Source of the DNA: Actinomadura logoneensis
GTDB lineage: Bacteria; Actinomycetota; Actinomycetes; Streptosporangiales; Streptosporangiaceae
DNA length: 47,444 bases
Assembly (NCBI RefSeq): GCF_003428695.1
Contig: NZ_QURH01000114.1
Coordinates: 1 to 47,444 of the forward strand
Reading direction: 5' to 3'
Shown here: positions 30,038-38,143 of the stretch, in pieces
Layout of the letters: every line of letters starts with the position of its first letter
Position numbering within the stretch: the first letter of the stretch is position 1
The notes under the pieces: generated by a model
The model's input: only the letters and a program-made list of their open reading frames with translations
Told to the model about the DNA's origin: nothing
Databases searched by the model: none
Made by a program: the position numbers and the translations under genes

Positions 30038-30721
30038 GTGACCCGTGTGCTCGTCGTGGAAGACGAGGAGTCCTTCAGCGACGCCCTGTCGTACACGCTG
30101 CGCAAGGAGGGCTTCGAGGTCGCCGTCGCGGCCACCGGCCCGGACGCGCTGGACATCTTCGAGCGCAACGGCGCCGACCTCGTCCTGCTCGACCTGATGC
30201 TGCCGGGGCTGCCCGGCACGGAGGTGTGCCGGGAGCTGCGCGCCAAGTCGAACGTCCCGGTCATCATGCTCACGGCCAAGGACAGCGAGGTCGACAAGGT
30301 CGTCGGCCTCGAACTCGGCGCGGACGACTACGTCACCAAGCCGTTCTCCACCCGCGAGCTGATCGCCCGGATGCGTGCCGTCCTGCGCCGCCAGGGCGAC
30401 GCCGGTGAGGAGCTCGCCCCCGCCGTCCTCGAGGCGGGCCCGGTCCGCATGGACGTCGAGCGGCACGTCGTGAGCGTCAACAGCGGCTCGGTCCAGCTCC
30501 CGCTCAAGGAGTTCGAGCTCCTGGAGGTCCTGCTCCGCAACGCGGGCCGCGTCCTGACCCGCATGCAGCTCATCGACCGCGTCTGGGGCGCCGACTACGT
30601 CGGCGACACCAAGACCCTCGACGTCCACATCAAGCGCCTCCGCGCCAAGATCGAGGACACCCCGTCCACGCCGCGCCACATCGTCACCGTCCGCGGCCTG
30701 GGCTACAAGTTCGAGCCCTAG
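30038..30721 (+). CDS. phoP: Phosphate response regulator (PhoP/RegX3, OmpR family)
   Basis: A 227-residue OmpR-type regulator. The receiver has EDEE acidic pocket residues, the phospho-aspartate in LVLLDLMLPGLPG, the Thr in MLTAKD and the Lys in YVTKPF. The C-terminal winged helix ends TKTLDVHIKRLRAKIE...TVRGLGYKFEP, containing the recognition helix. GGGAGG lies 8 bases before the GTG start. It follows phoR by 40 bases, clearly one operon. Target sites are PHO boxes such as 28593-28625. Confidence 0.95.
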   Translation: MTRVLVVEDEESFSDALSYTLRKEGFEVAVAATGPDALDIFERNGADLVLLDLMLPGLPGTEVCRELRAKSNVPVIMLTAKDSEVDKVVGLELGADDYVTKPFSTRELIARMRAVLRRQGDAGEELAPAVLEAGPVRMDVERHVVSVNSGSVQLPLKEFELLEVLLRNAGRVLTRMQLIDRVWGADYVGDTKTLDVHIKRLRAKIEDTPSTPRHIVTVRGLGYKFEP

Positions 30722-30974
30722 CAGACCCGCTGTGACCTGCATGTTCTCTCTCGGCCTCGGCTGTGAGGGCACATGCAGGGCACATGCTCGGTGTGCCCCG
30801 TCGCGTCGTAGGGTCCGCTGGACCGCCAATCCCCAGCCCGTTGCCGTAGAAGCAAGTTGGAGCCCTAGCCAAGGCCGTGCGACCGGTGAGGGCACATCCG
30901 GGCCACGCGGCTTTACCTGCAACGGCCAGCCGGAGCGCCGCTGTGCGGCATGAGTTGTGCCGGAAGGGCTTGGA

Positions 30975-31022
30975 GGAACGCCAGAGGCCGCCGACACCAG
31001 CGTCGGCGGCCTCTGGCGTTCC
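30975..31022. terminator. Perfect 21-bp hairpin, 6-base loop
   Basis: Arms 30975-30995 and 31002-31022 (GGAACGCCAGAGGCCGCCGAC and its complement) pair perfectly around ACCAGC. It has no T-run, but stems this strong terminate transcription in actinomycetes. It is probably one of two terminators for phoP and lpqE. Confidence 0.75.
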
Positions 31023-31158
31023 GGCTCACGCCGTCCGGGGCGCGCGGGCAGCTCGCAGCCCTTGGAGGCGGCGCAGTCCGTCAGGTCGGGGGACGCCCTT
31101 GCAGCCAGGCTTCGGCACGTGCCCGGCCAAGGCTCTCCTTGGTTGGGCGGGAATGCGA

Positions 31159-31199
31159 AACGGCCCGTGTCGCGTCCTCAGGACGCGACACGGGCCGTT
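31159..31199. terminator. Perfect 20-bp-arm bidirectional terminator
   Basis: AACGGCCCGTGTCGCGTCCT (31159-31178) and its complement (31180-31199) are separated by one base, so the tip opens to a small loop. It has A-rich sequence on the left and TTCTCGTT on the right. It lies 17 bases from the stop codon of the minus-strand lpqE-like gene, which it should terminate. Confidence 0.88.
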
Positions 31200-31215
31200 C
31201 TCGTTGGCGCTCGGG

Positions 31216-32181
31216 TCAGGCGGCCGGGGTCTCGGTGGTGTGCGGCTCACCGGACTTGGTGGGGTGGGCCGAACCCGTCGGCTCGGTGTCCGGGGTCGCC
31301 GGGGTGCTCGGCACACCGCTCGGCCCGCCGCTGCCGGTCGGCGCGGTCGGAACCGGGGTGAACGGGACGCCCTGCGAAACCGGGACGTAGGTGCTGAACT
31401 CGTTCTGCCGCGGGATCACCGGGACGGCGAGCGTGATGGAGCCCGCCTTCTCGAACTGCAGCGTGACCTGGATGGTCTCGCCGCCCACCAGCTGCTTGTT
31501 CGACTGGGGCAGGATCACCAGCGGGCCCTTGGCGCCGGTCGCCGGAGCGGTCTCGCCGGTCGGCGGCGTGGTCGGCGACTCGCCGGCCGGGCTGCTCGGC
31601 GTGCCCGACGCGGGAGCGCTCGGAGCGCCGGAGGCCGGGGCGCTCGGCGAACCGGAGGCCGGGGTGCTCGGGGTGCCGGTCGTCGGCGTGGTCGGGGTGG
31701 CCGTGGACGGCTTGGCGCCGGGCTTGCCCGGCTTCGCGCCGGCCGGCTTGCCCGACGGGGTGGCCTGCGGCGCCTGGGCCGTCCCGAGCAGCGACACCGC
31801 GGAGCCCATGCCGCGCTCCTTGGCCGCGGGCAGCGCCACGCCGTCGGCGGCGATCTTGGCCTGGCCGAACTCCGGCGCGCTGACCGAGACGAGCCGGTCC
31901 GCGCGGCCCGGGACCTGGTTGATCAGCGTCGCGTACAGCGGCACCGACGAACCGGCGGCCAGCGCCTTCTCCGGCTCGGGGCCGAGCAGGAACATGTTGC
32001 GGATGTCGACCTGCGCCCTGGCCGGGTCGGTCTTGGGCACCGAGGCGTTGACGCCCTCGGTCAGCTGCGTCGGCGCCGCGGTCTGAGGCTCCTCGCCGGC
32101 ACCGCAGCCGGCGAGCACCGGCGCCATGGCGACGGCGCCCGCGAAGGCGAGCGCGACCACTCGACGGCTGTTTCGGATCAC
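31216..32181 (-). CDS. LpqE-like lipoprotein with Pro/Ser/Thr-rich insert
   Basis: A 321-residue secreted lipoprotein. The signal peptide has lipobox LAGC (cysteine about residue 26). A beta-sandwich domain follows (VDIRNMFLLGPEP, NQVPGRADRLVSVSAPEFG, then GGETIQVTLQFEKAGSITLAVPVIP), as in mycobacterial LpqE and PCu(A)C-like proteins. About 70 residues of low complexity interrupt it, built of 8-residue units such as GSPSAPAS and GAPSAPAS. The C-terminus is also Pro/Thr-rich. In mycobacteria lpqE is next to carD-ispD-ispF, and the same neighbourhood is kept here. Function is unknown; a cell-envelope role is likely. Confidence 0.78.
   Translation of the reverse strand: MIRNSRRVVALAFAGAVAMAPVLAGCGAGEEPQTAAPTQLTEGVNASVPKTDPARAQVDIRNMFLLGPEPEKALAAGSSVPLYATLINQVPGRADRLVSVSAPEFGQAKIAADGVALPAAKERGMGSAVSLLGTAQAPQATPSGKPAGAKPGKPGAKPSTATPTTPTTGTPSTPASGSPSAPASGAPSAPASGTPSSPAGESPTTPPTGETAPATGAKGPLVILPQSNKQLVGGETIQVTLQFEKAGSITLAVPVIPRQNEFSTYVPVSQGVPFTPVPTAPTGSGGPSGVPSTPATPDTEPTGSAHPTKSGEPHTTETPAA
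31582..31690. repeat. 24-bp coding repeat in the lpqE-like gene
   Basis: Four to five imperfect 24-bp units on the minus strand encode eight-residue repeats of the form G-x-P-S-x-P-A-S/G. GGAGGCCGGGG starts at 31630 and again at 31654, exactly 24 bp apart. The frame is preserved. Expect length variation between strains. Confidence 0.7.
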
Positions 32182-32601
32182 GGCGACGATCTCCTCGGAA
32201 AAAAGGGGGTTGCAGGCGGTCGGGGGTTCGGCGTGTGCGAACGCCGAAGGGCAGCCTAGCGAGACGGCGGGGGTGATACGGAGCCGGGGGTCCCGTTCCC
32301 GTCCGATGTCAGAGATCGTCCGCCGATCGTCCGAGCCGTCCCATCATGCCCGCCGCCGGTACTAGCGGCGGACGCGACCGCCGGCGCCCGGAAGGCCCCG
32401 CCCGCCAAGGCGTGAGGCAAATCGCAGTAGCCCGCCGCCCGCTGTCCTGGCCGTCCCGGGGCGGCGCGACCTGGTGCCCGTCATGTGCGCGGGGGCGGGG
32501 CCTGGAGACCCGTCATGTGCGCCGGCCGGCGGAGCCTGGGGGCCCGCCATGTGCGCCGGGAGGCGGGGCCTGGCCAGATCGGCGGGGCCTGGTTCGAGGG
32601 G
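32182..32601. other. Gap between lpqE-like gene and membrane-protein gene
   Basis: 420 bases with no credible coding frame. The left part should hold the lpqE promoter. The right part (32477-32590) is a short tandem array listed separately, downstream of the minus-strand gene at 32602. Confidence 0.5.
32477..32590. repeat. Three-unit tandem array, period 32-34 bp
   Basis: CCCGTCATGTGCGC or CCCGCCATGTGCGC begins units at 32477, 32509 and 32543. Each continues into a GGCGGGGCCTGG-like block, and a further half-unit (GGCGGGGCCTGG) is at 32581. The array abuts the 3' end of the minus-strand gene at 32602. It encodes nothing recognisable. Confidence 0.7.
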
Positions 32602-33369
32602 TCAGGTGCCCTGGCCGGTGGTGGCGGCGATGAGGGTGCTCAGCTCCGGTCCCGGCTGCGGGGACGTGCGGATCTCGGAGACCACCCCGTCGTTGCCGAC
32701 GAACACGGCGGTGAGGCCCGTGGCGGGACGTCCGTCCGGGCTGGTGGCGTAGTGGCCGGCCAGGACGCCCTTCGCGTCGTCCAGGACGATGGGATCGCCG
32801 TCGTGGGCGCTGCCGGCGAGCGCGCGCAGGGACTTGATCGTCTCCGTGGGGGACGCCGTGGAGCCGCGCCGGTCGGCGACGAGCCACAGGCCGGCGTTGA
32901 GCTCCCTGGTGCGCTTGGCGAGGTCGGCGACCAGGGCCGCGCACGAGCACTTGGGCGGGACGACCGCGACCACGCCGGGCCGCAGGTCGCTCAGCGGCTT
33001 GGTCTTGCTGCTCGGCGGCACGGTGACCACGCCGTCCGGGAGGAAGCCGCCCTTCCGGCCGACGGGGGCGGACGGGTGCGGGGCGAGCGCGGCGCGGGTG
33101 GGGCGCGGTTCGGGGCGGGTGCCGAGCGAGGTCATCAGCACCCCGCTGACCAGCGCGATCAGCAGCGCGCCGGTGATGATCGGGATCGCCACGCCGAAGC
33201 GGGCGAACGGCCGGACGAGGCGGTCGATCCGGGCGCGGCGCCGCAGCCGGCGCCGCTCGCGGTGGTAGGCGATGACGTCGCGGTCCAGGTCGCGGGCGTC
33301 GTCGGGCACGACGACGTCGACGTGGGGGAGTCCGTAGTCGTCGTGCTCGGGGTCGCCGTCTGGCCTCAC
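32602..33369 (-). CDS. Single-pass membrane protein with possible thioredoxin-like outer domain
   Basis: 255 residues. The N-terminus is acidic then very basic (HRERRRLRRRARIDR), followed by one membrane helix (about 60-82, FGVAIPIITGALLIALVSGVLM). The outer domain contains VVAVVPPKCSCAALVADL, then a regular strand-helix pattern ending GLTAVFVGNDGVVSEI. That layout suggests a thioredoxin-like fold with a Cys-x-Cys in place of Cys-x2-Cys; this is inference. The start is GTG at 33369, with AGAGG 6 bases upstream. It sits between lpqE-like and carD. I do not recognise a named family. Confidence 0.7.
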   Translation of the reverse strand: MRPDGDPEHDDYGLPHVDVVVPDDARDLDRDVIAYHRERRRLRRRARIDRLVRPFARFGVAIPIITGALLIALVSGVLMTSLGTRPEPRPTRAALAPHPSAPVGRKGGFLPDGVVTVPPSSKTKPLSDLRPGVVAVVPPKCSCAALVADLAKRTRELNAGLWLVADRRGSTASPTETIKSLRALAGSAHDGDPIVLDDAKGVLAGHYATSPDGRPATGLTAVFVGNDGVVSEIRTSPQPGPELSTLIAATTGQGT

Positions 33370-33791
33370 ACCGCACCTCTCCCGTTTCCCGTGTCCGCCG
33401 GACCGTCTCCGACCGCTGCGCCCCTTTCGCTCTTTTTCTGACGCTTTGTACCCGCACCGCCCGGCATGTTCACCTCCCAGTATGGGCCGCGGGACGCCGC
33501 CTGACAGGGGGGAGAGGCGGAACTGCTCGTCAGGATCGGCAATTGCCCCGCGACCGGCTTCGAGACCCATTCGTGATCATGCCCGGACGTGCGGTGACAA
33601 GGGGTGATGTGCTCCCGGCCGCGACCCGGCCCGGGCGTTCCGCGACTGTGGTAAACGTGCCCGGGAGGCACTATCAAGTCGCTTTGTCAAGGTCCCAATT
33701 AGGGGGTTGACCTGCGGATTTGTCGAGAAGGTCGGTGCGGTCACCCCGAGTTCCGTGCTACGCTGGTTCTAGCGGAAGGGGTACTTGTCAC
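33370..33791. other. Divergent promoter region of the membrane-protein gene and carD
   Basis: 422 bases without a credible coding frame. The right end carries the carD promoter, and the 33640-33730 part is AT-richer than its surroundings. GTTCACCTCCC at about 33469 matches one PHO-box unit but is single, so I give it no weight. Confidence 0.5.
33756..33764 (+). promoter_or_regulatory. Extended -10 promoter of carD
   Basis: TGCTACGCT (TGn-TACGCT) lies 28 bases upstream of the carD ATG, with GGAAGGGG between as ribosome site. No good -35 is seen at 17-18 bases, which is typical of extended -10 promoters. Confidence 0.5.
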
Positions 33792-34274
33792 ATGACTTTC
33801 CAGGTCGGCGACACCGTCGTCTACCCCCACCATGGGGCTGCTCGGATCGAGGCCATCGAGACTCGCACCATCAAGGGTGAGGAAAGGACCTACCTGGTCC
33901 TGAAGGTCGACAAGGGCGACCTGACAGTTCAGGTTCCGGTCGAGAACGTCGAGGACGTGGGCGTCCGTGACGTCGTCGGCCAGGAAGGCCTGGAGAAGGT
34001 GTTCGAGGTGCTTCGCGCACCCTACACCGAAGAGCCCACCAACTGGTCGCGCCGCTACAAGGCCAACCTGGAGAAGCTCGCCTCCGGCGACGTCAACAAG
34101 GTCGCCGAGGTCGTCCGCGACCTGTGGCGCCGGGACAAGGAGCGGGGCCTGTCGGCCGGCGAGAAGCGCATGCTCGCCAAGGCCCGCCAGATCCTGGTGA
34201 GCGAGCTCGCGCTCGCCGAGAAGACCAACGAGGACAAGGCGGAGGCCCTCCTCGACGAGGTGCTGGCCAGCTGA
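33792..34274 (+). CDS. carD: CarD family RNA polymerase-binding regulator
   Basis: 160 residues with the two-domain CarD layout. The N-terminal Tudor-like RNA polymerase beta-interaction domain is [23 protein letters not shown]...YLVLKV...[16 protein letters not shown]. The C-terminal helical DNA-binding domain contains the conserved tryptophan in [13 protein letters not shown] and a leucine-rich end. CarD stabilises open promoter complexes, especially at rRNA promoters, and is essential in mycobacteria. It is followed after 4 bases by ispF, presumably co-transcribed. In mycobacteria ispD lies between them; it is absent here. Confidence 0.95.
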   Translation: MTFQVGDTVVYPHHGAARIEAIETRTIKGEERTYLVLKVDKGDLTVQVPVENVEDVGVRDVVGQEGLEKVFEVLRAPYTEEPTNWSRRYKANLEKLASGDVNKVAEVVRDLWRRDKERGLSAGEKRMLAKARQILVSELALAEKTNEDKAEALLDEVLAS

Positions 34275-34278
34275 TCAG

Positions 34279-34779
34279 GTGAGTCACCAGCTTCCACGGG
34301 TGGGCGTCGGAACCGACGTCCACCCGTTCGCTTCCCACGCCGACCGTCCCCTCTGGGTGGCGGGCCTCGAATGGCCCGGCGAGGGTCCCGGCCTCGAAGG
34401 CCACTCCGACGGCGACGTCGCCGCCCATGCCATCTGCGACGCCCTGCTGTCCGCCTGCTCGCTGGGCGACCTCGGCAAGGTCTTCGGGACGGCCGACCCC
34501 CGGTGGTCCGGCGCGTCCGGCGCCACGCTGCTGCGCGAGACGGCCCGCCTGGTGGACGAGGCGGGCTGGCTGATCGGCAACGTCGCGGTCCAGGTCATCG
34601 GCAACCGCCCCAAGATCGGCAAGCGCCGCGACGAGGCCGCCAAGATCCTGTCGGAGGCCCTGAACGGCGCGTCCGTCAGCCTCTCCGCCACCACCACGGA
34701 CGGTCTGGGCCTGACCGGCCGCGGCGAGGGCCTGGCCGCCCTGGCCAACGCCTTGGTCTTCCCCAAGCACGCGGCCTGA
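34279..34779 (+). CDS. ispF: 2-C-methyl-D-erythritol 2,4-cyclodiphosphate synthase
   Basis: A 166-residue IspF, fifth enzyme of the MEP isoprenoid pathway. It converts CDP-ME 2-phosphate to MEcPP with release of CMP. The metal ligands are in GVGTDVHPF (Asp and His) and [19 protein letters not shown]. The C-terminal [15 protein letters not shown] is the cytidine-binding/catalytic segment. The start is GTG at 34279, 4 bases after the carD stop, so co-translation is likely. ispD is not in the window. Confidence 0.94.
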   Translation: MSHQLPRVGVGTDVHPFASHADRPLWVAGLEWPGEGPGLEGHSDGDVAAHAICDALLSACSLGDLGKVFGTADPRWSGASGATLLRETARLVDEAGWLIGNVAVQVIGNRPKIGKRRDEAAKILSEALNGASVSLSATTTDGLGLTGRGEGLAALANALVFPKHAA

Positions 34780-34849
34780 CCCTCACAGAGCTGCACCAAC
34801 TCCAGCGACCCCGTACGGCCACTCCGGCCGCCGCGACCTCGCCCCGAAT

Positions 34850-35192
34850 GTTCAGCGCCCCAGCCGACGCGACTCCGCCTCGAACGTTCAGCGTCCCGGC
34901 CGACGTGACTGGGTCCCGAGCGTTCAGCGTCCCGGCCGACGTGACTGGGTCCCGAGCGTTCAGCGCCGTGGCCGACGTGACTGGGCGGCCATGGGTGTTC
35001 AGCGCCCCAGGCGGCGCGACTGGGTCCCGAGTGTTCAGCGCCGTAGCCGACGTGACTGGGCTGCCCCAAGTGTTCAGCGCCCCGGATGGCGCGACTGCGC
35101 CCCGAATGTCCAGCGCCCCGGGCGGTGCGATGCTCCCCGAACGTTCAGCCCACCAGCCGATCCGACTGGGGCGCGAGCGTTCAGCGCGCGAG
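34850..35192. repeat. 36/39-bp minisatellite, ten units
   Basis: Ten imperfect units start with GTTCAG (one GTCCAG) at 34850, 34886, 34922, 34958, 34997, 35033, 35072, 35108, 35143 and 35179. Steps are 36, 36, 36, 39, 36, 39, 36, 35 and 36. The units at 34886 and 34922 are nearly identical (GTTCAGCGTCCCGGCCGACG, then TGACTGGGTCCCGAGC). Others have drifted toward GGCGGCGCGACTGGG or GTGGCCGACGTGACTGGG. There are no spacers, so it is not CRISPR. Confidence 0.85.
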
Positions 35193-35326
35193 ATTCGTGC
35201 CCCGACACTGCTTCCTTGCACCTCCCCGGCAGCTTCCGACCCACCCGAACCCAACGGCTCGCAGGTCTTGGCGGGCCGTGGTCCGCCACCCCCACCGCCT
35301 CGAGTCGCGCGACGCCCGGCCGAAGT

Positions 35327-35349
35327 TATCCACAACCTGTGGGTAACTT
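35327..35349. terminator. Inverted repeat GTTATCCACA-ACC-TGTGGGTAAC
   Basis: GTTATCCACA and TGTGGGTAAC pair with one mismatch around a 3-base loop. It lies about 45 bases beyond the fahA stop on the minus strand. It could be a terminator; the TTATCCACA core also equals a DnaA-box sequence, which I regard as coincidence in a single copy. Confidence 0.45.
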
Positions 35350-35394
35350 CGCCCGGCGATACCCCTACGGCGCAGACTCGACCGCATGAGACGT

Positions 35395-36606
35395 TCAGCA
35401 GTTGGCGGGGCTGATGGTTCCCGTCACTTCGCCGAGATCGATCGTGGTGCCGTTCGCGCCCGGCGCGGTCGCCCGGATGGTGACGGTGTCGCCGTCCTCG
35501 AGGAACATGCGCTTCGAGCCGTCCGGCAGCTCCAGCGGCTCCGCGCCGTTCCACGTGAGTTCAAGCAGGCAGCCGCGCTCCTCCTTGCGGGGGCCCGAGA
35601 CGGTCCCGGAGGCGAAGAGGTCTCCGGTGCGCAGGGGCGCGCCGTTCACCGTCGCATGGGCGAGCTGCTGCGGCGGCGTCCAGTACATGCCGTCGAAGCG
35701 CGGACGGGAGACGGCCTGGCCGTTGACCAGGATCTCCAGCCGCAGGTCGAGTCCCCACGGCTCGTCCACTCGCAGATAGGGCAGCGGCGCCGGATCCTGT
35801 GCGGGCGGCGTGACCCGCGCCGCTTCGAGCGCCTCGACCGGCACGACCCAGGGCGAGACCGACGTGGCGAACGACTTGCTGAGGAACGGCCCGAGCGGTT
35901 GGGCCTCCCACGCCTGGATGTCCCGCGCGCTCCAGTCGTTCACCAGGACGAACCCGAAGACGTGATCGCGGAACGCGCGCGGCGTGACGGGCCGTCCCGG
36001 CGTCGAGGGGACTCCGGCGACGAATCCGACCTCCGCCTCGATGTCGAGCTTCAGGCACGGCCCGTACGACGGGGCGGCATCGGTGGGCGCGACCTTGCGC
36101 TGTCCACACGGCCGCACGATCGGCGTCCCGGACGCGTACACCGTGCCCGCCCGCCCGTGGTAGCCGACGGGAAGGTGCTTCCAGTTCGGCATCAGCGGCT
36201 CACCCTGCGGCCGGAAGATCCGTCCGACGTTGGTCGCGTGGTGCTCGGACGAGTAGAAGTCGACGTAGTCGGCGACCTCGAACGGCCGCAGCAGCTCCAC
36301 GTCCGCGACCGGCACCAGGTGCGGCGACACGGCCTCTCGCTGCGACGCGTCCGTGAGCAGTTCCCGCAGCCTGGCCCGGTTGGTCGTCCAGGCCGCCCGG
36401 CCCGCCGCCATGAACGGGTTGAGCGACCCGGTGCCGAACCACCCGCGGTCTTCGACCAAGCCGTCGGCGGCGAGCCCGGCCAGGTCCAGCACCAGGTCTC
36501 CGATCGCGACCCCGACCCGCGCGTCCGCCCCGTCCCGCCGGAAGACCCCGTAGGGCAGGTTCTCGATGCCAAAGCCGCTGTCCTGGTCGACCTCAACCCA
36601 AGTCAT
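35395..36606 (-). CDS. fahA: Fumarylacetoacetase
   Basis: A 403-residue fumarylacetoacetate hydrolase, last step of tyrosine/homogentisate breakdown, yielding fumarate and acetoacetate. Visible are the N-terminal FAH cap (FGIENLPYGVF), the metal/catalytic segments VDFYSSEHHATNVGRIFR (catalytic His) and WKHLPVGYHGRAGTV, and DIEAEVGFVAG. FGFVLVNDWSARDIQAWE and the C-terminal SGTVSGPRKEERGCLLELTWNG complete the domain. I chose ATG at 36606 (MTWVEVDQD) because GGATGG precedes it. hmgA lies 4 kb away on the other strand, so the pathway genes are split. Confidence 0.95.
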   Translation of the reverse strand: MTWVEVDQDSGFGIENLPYGVFRRDGADARVGVAIGDLVLDLAGLAADGLVEDRGWFGTGSLNPFMAAGRAAWTTNRARLRELLTDASQREAVSPHLVPVADVELLRPFEVADYVDFYSSEHHATNVGRIFRPQGEPLMPNWKHLPVGYHGRAGTVYASGTPIVRPCGQRKVAPTDAAPSYGPCLKLDIEAEVGFVAGVPSTPGRPVTPRAFRDHVFGFVLVNDWSARDIQAWEAQPLGPFLSKSFATSVSPWVVPVEALEAARVTPPAQDPAPLPYLRVDEPWGLDLRLEILVNGQAVSRPRFDGMYWTPPQQLAHATVNGAPLRTGDLFASGTVSGPRKEERGCLLELTWNGAEPLELPDGSKRMFLEDGDTVTIRATAPGANGTTIDLGEVTGTISPANC

Positions 36607-36813
36607 GCCATCCATCCTTCACCGCCCACCCGCCCCGACCAACCCCCACACCCGGCCTACTCTCCGCCTCCGACCCCGTCCGCTCCAGAGACGCCGGCCA
36701 CCAGCCGGCCCCGCATTCGCAGGCGTCACCGGAGCACGCGCCGAATCCGACGCGGACCGGATGGCCAGAAGAGGAAGAAGAAGGTCGTGCGGGACGCGGG
36801 CAGGGGCCTTCGT

Positions 36814-37620
36814 TCACAGGAGGCCGAGGGCGGCGAGGTCCGAACGAGGGGTGTCGATGTCGCAGGAGCCGAACCCGGTGAACATCCGGCGAGCGGTCTC
36901 GCGCTGCTCGTCGGTCAGGGCCCGGATCCGCACGGTGACAGCCACCGGATTGACCATCTCCAGGTCCTCGACACTTCCGCCATCCGCCGCCGCCAGCAGG
37001 ACGTTCAGGAAGCCGTGGTGGACGAACCCCGTCTCCGGATCTGTGTGCCGCACGGCATGGTGGAGGCCCGCCGTGCACTTGAACGGCAACCGGCGCTCGA
37101 CGCAGGCACCCACGAACGCCGCGACCTCGGCGGGCGAAGGGAAGGCGTCGGCCGTCACCCCGCCGGTCCGGAGCTTCGCCCCGACCGTGGCTCCGGCCTC
37201 GTGGGCGGCGGCGATCCCGTCGATCACCATGTGCCACCCGGTCGTCCGCCGGACCTCCAGAAACGCCGGAACCTCCGTCGGCAGCGACGCGATCGTGACG
37301 GTCGCGGCCCGCGCCTGGTCGGCGTCCTCAGGGAGCGCGACCTCGATCCCGCGCAGCCGGACGCGCGGCTCGGCGGCCACGTCCTCCAACGCCTTCGGCA
37401 ACCCGTCCATCCCGGTGTCCGCGATCACCACGAGATCGAGATGGTCGTCGGGCAGGAGGTGTGTCCGCAGCTCAGCGACCCGCGACGCCGGACACAGGAA
37501 CCGTCCGATCACCGCGTCCCCGGCCGCCTCCCGATAGGCGGGCAGTGCTCTCTCCAACGGCTCCCGAGCAGGTGGGAACAGCGCCGCGTCGTCCACGAGA
37601 CCAGCGAACAGTTGACCCAT
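36814..37620 (-). CDS. Conserved actinobacterial protein of unknown function
   Basis: 268 residues, soluble, with alternating strand/helix character suggestive of a TIM-barrel-like fold. Notable conserved-looking segments are VDDAALFPPA near the N-terminus, GAKLRTGG, and RRLPFKCTAGLHHAVRHTDP followed by GFVHHGFLNVLLAA. The clustered Lys, His and Cys there resemble an active site. I recall this type of protein among actinomycetes but cannot name a function. The ATG at 37620 has only a weak ribosome site. It lies 207 bases upstream of fahA on the same strand, so a role in aromatic catabolism is possible but unproven. Confidence 0.65.
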   Translation of the reverse strand: MGQLFAGLVDDAALFPPAREPLERALPAYREAAGDAVIGRFLCPASRVAELRTHLLPDDHLDLVVIADTGMDGLPKALEDVAAEPRVRLRGIEVALPEDADQARAATVTIASLPTEVPAFLEVRRTTGWHMVIDGIAAAHEAGATVGAKLRTGGVTADAFPSPAEVAAFVGACVERRLPFKCTAGLHHAVRHTDPETGFVHHGFLNVLLAAADGGSVEDLEMVNPVAVTVRIRALTDEQRETARRMFTGFGSCDIDTPRSDLAALGLL

Positions 37621-38143
37621 GCCCGAAGAGATACCCCGTGCCCCCGCCCTCATCCGACCATTCCGCCCTGTCCAGACACCAAAAGTGCCAACCAAGGACG
37701 ACACCTGCCCCACTTGGCCGCGCCCCACCCCACCCCTCCCCGTGCCCTCGCTCCCGCGCGAATGCCACCCACAACCAACAACCCAGTCCAGAACCTCAAG
37801 CCACCCCGAGGTGCGAACGCCCCCACCACAGAACCCACCCCGGCGGACCAATCCGACGTCCAGACGGTCTCCGTCACCACCCTGCCCGTCAGAATGCGAA
37901 GTCGTTCCGCCTCGCCCAAGCGCCCACAGAAGGGAGCTCTTCTCTCACCGACGCCCGCCCCACCATGCGCCTCTGGCCCTCCGGCCACGCGCCATGTGTC
38001 GGCGCACGGGTCTACCAGACGACGCGGGGCACTGTCCGAACCCTGAGGATTGGACCTCCCATGCCGAGACACCGCAAAGCACGACCTCCGCCGTCTAGAC
38101 GTGCGCCTCACCCATTCAAGCGCCGCCGCTGTGTCCGCGTAGC

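Larger units (their letters stand above)
30722..31215. other. 494-base convergent gap with three inverted repeats
   Basis: No credible coding frame. It lies between phoP (+) and the lpqE-like gene (-). CCTGCATGT (30736-30744) and ACATGCAGG (30771-30779) form a loose stem just after phoP. Two strong perfect hairpins follow and are listed separately. The 30800-30950 part is less GC-rich and shows nothing I can name. Confidence 0.5.
34780..35394. other. 615-base gap filled largely by a minisatellite
   Basis: No recognisable gene. Open frames cross it in several phases because the sequence is repetitive and stop-poor. Bases 34850-35190 are the tandem array listed separately. 35200-35394 holds the region beyond the fahA stop codon, with GTTATCCACAACCTGTGGGTAAC around 35327, an inverted repeat that may help termination. 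Confidence 0.6.

Noticed and set aside
30722..30960. Small gene or RNA after phoP
   Set aside because: No start with ribosome site and no conserved protein pattern. Only a loose inverted repeat is visible.
33469..33479. PHO-box unit GTTCACCTCCC upstream of carD
   Set aside because: Only one 11-bp unit is present, with no adjacent second unit. A single match is expected by chance.
34850..35192. CRISPR array
   Set aside because: Units are contiguous with no unique spacers, and units diverge along their whole length. No cas genes are in the window.
35327..35349. DnaA box / replication origin
   Set aside because: TTATCCACA occurs once, without clustered boxes, dnaA or dnaN nearby. It fits better as part of a hairpin after fahA.
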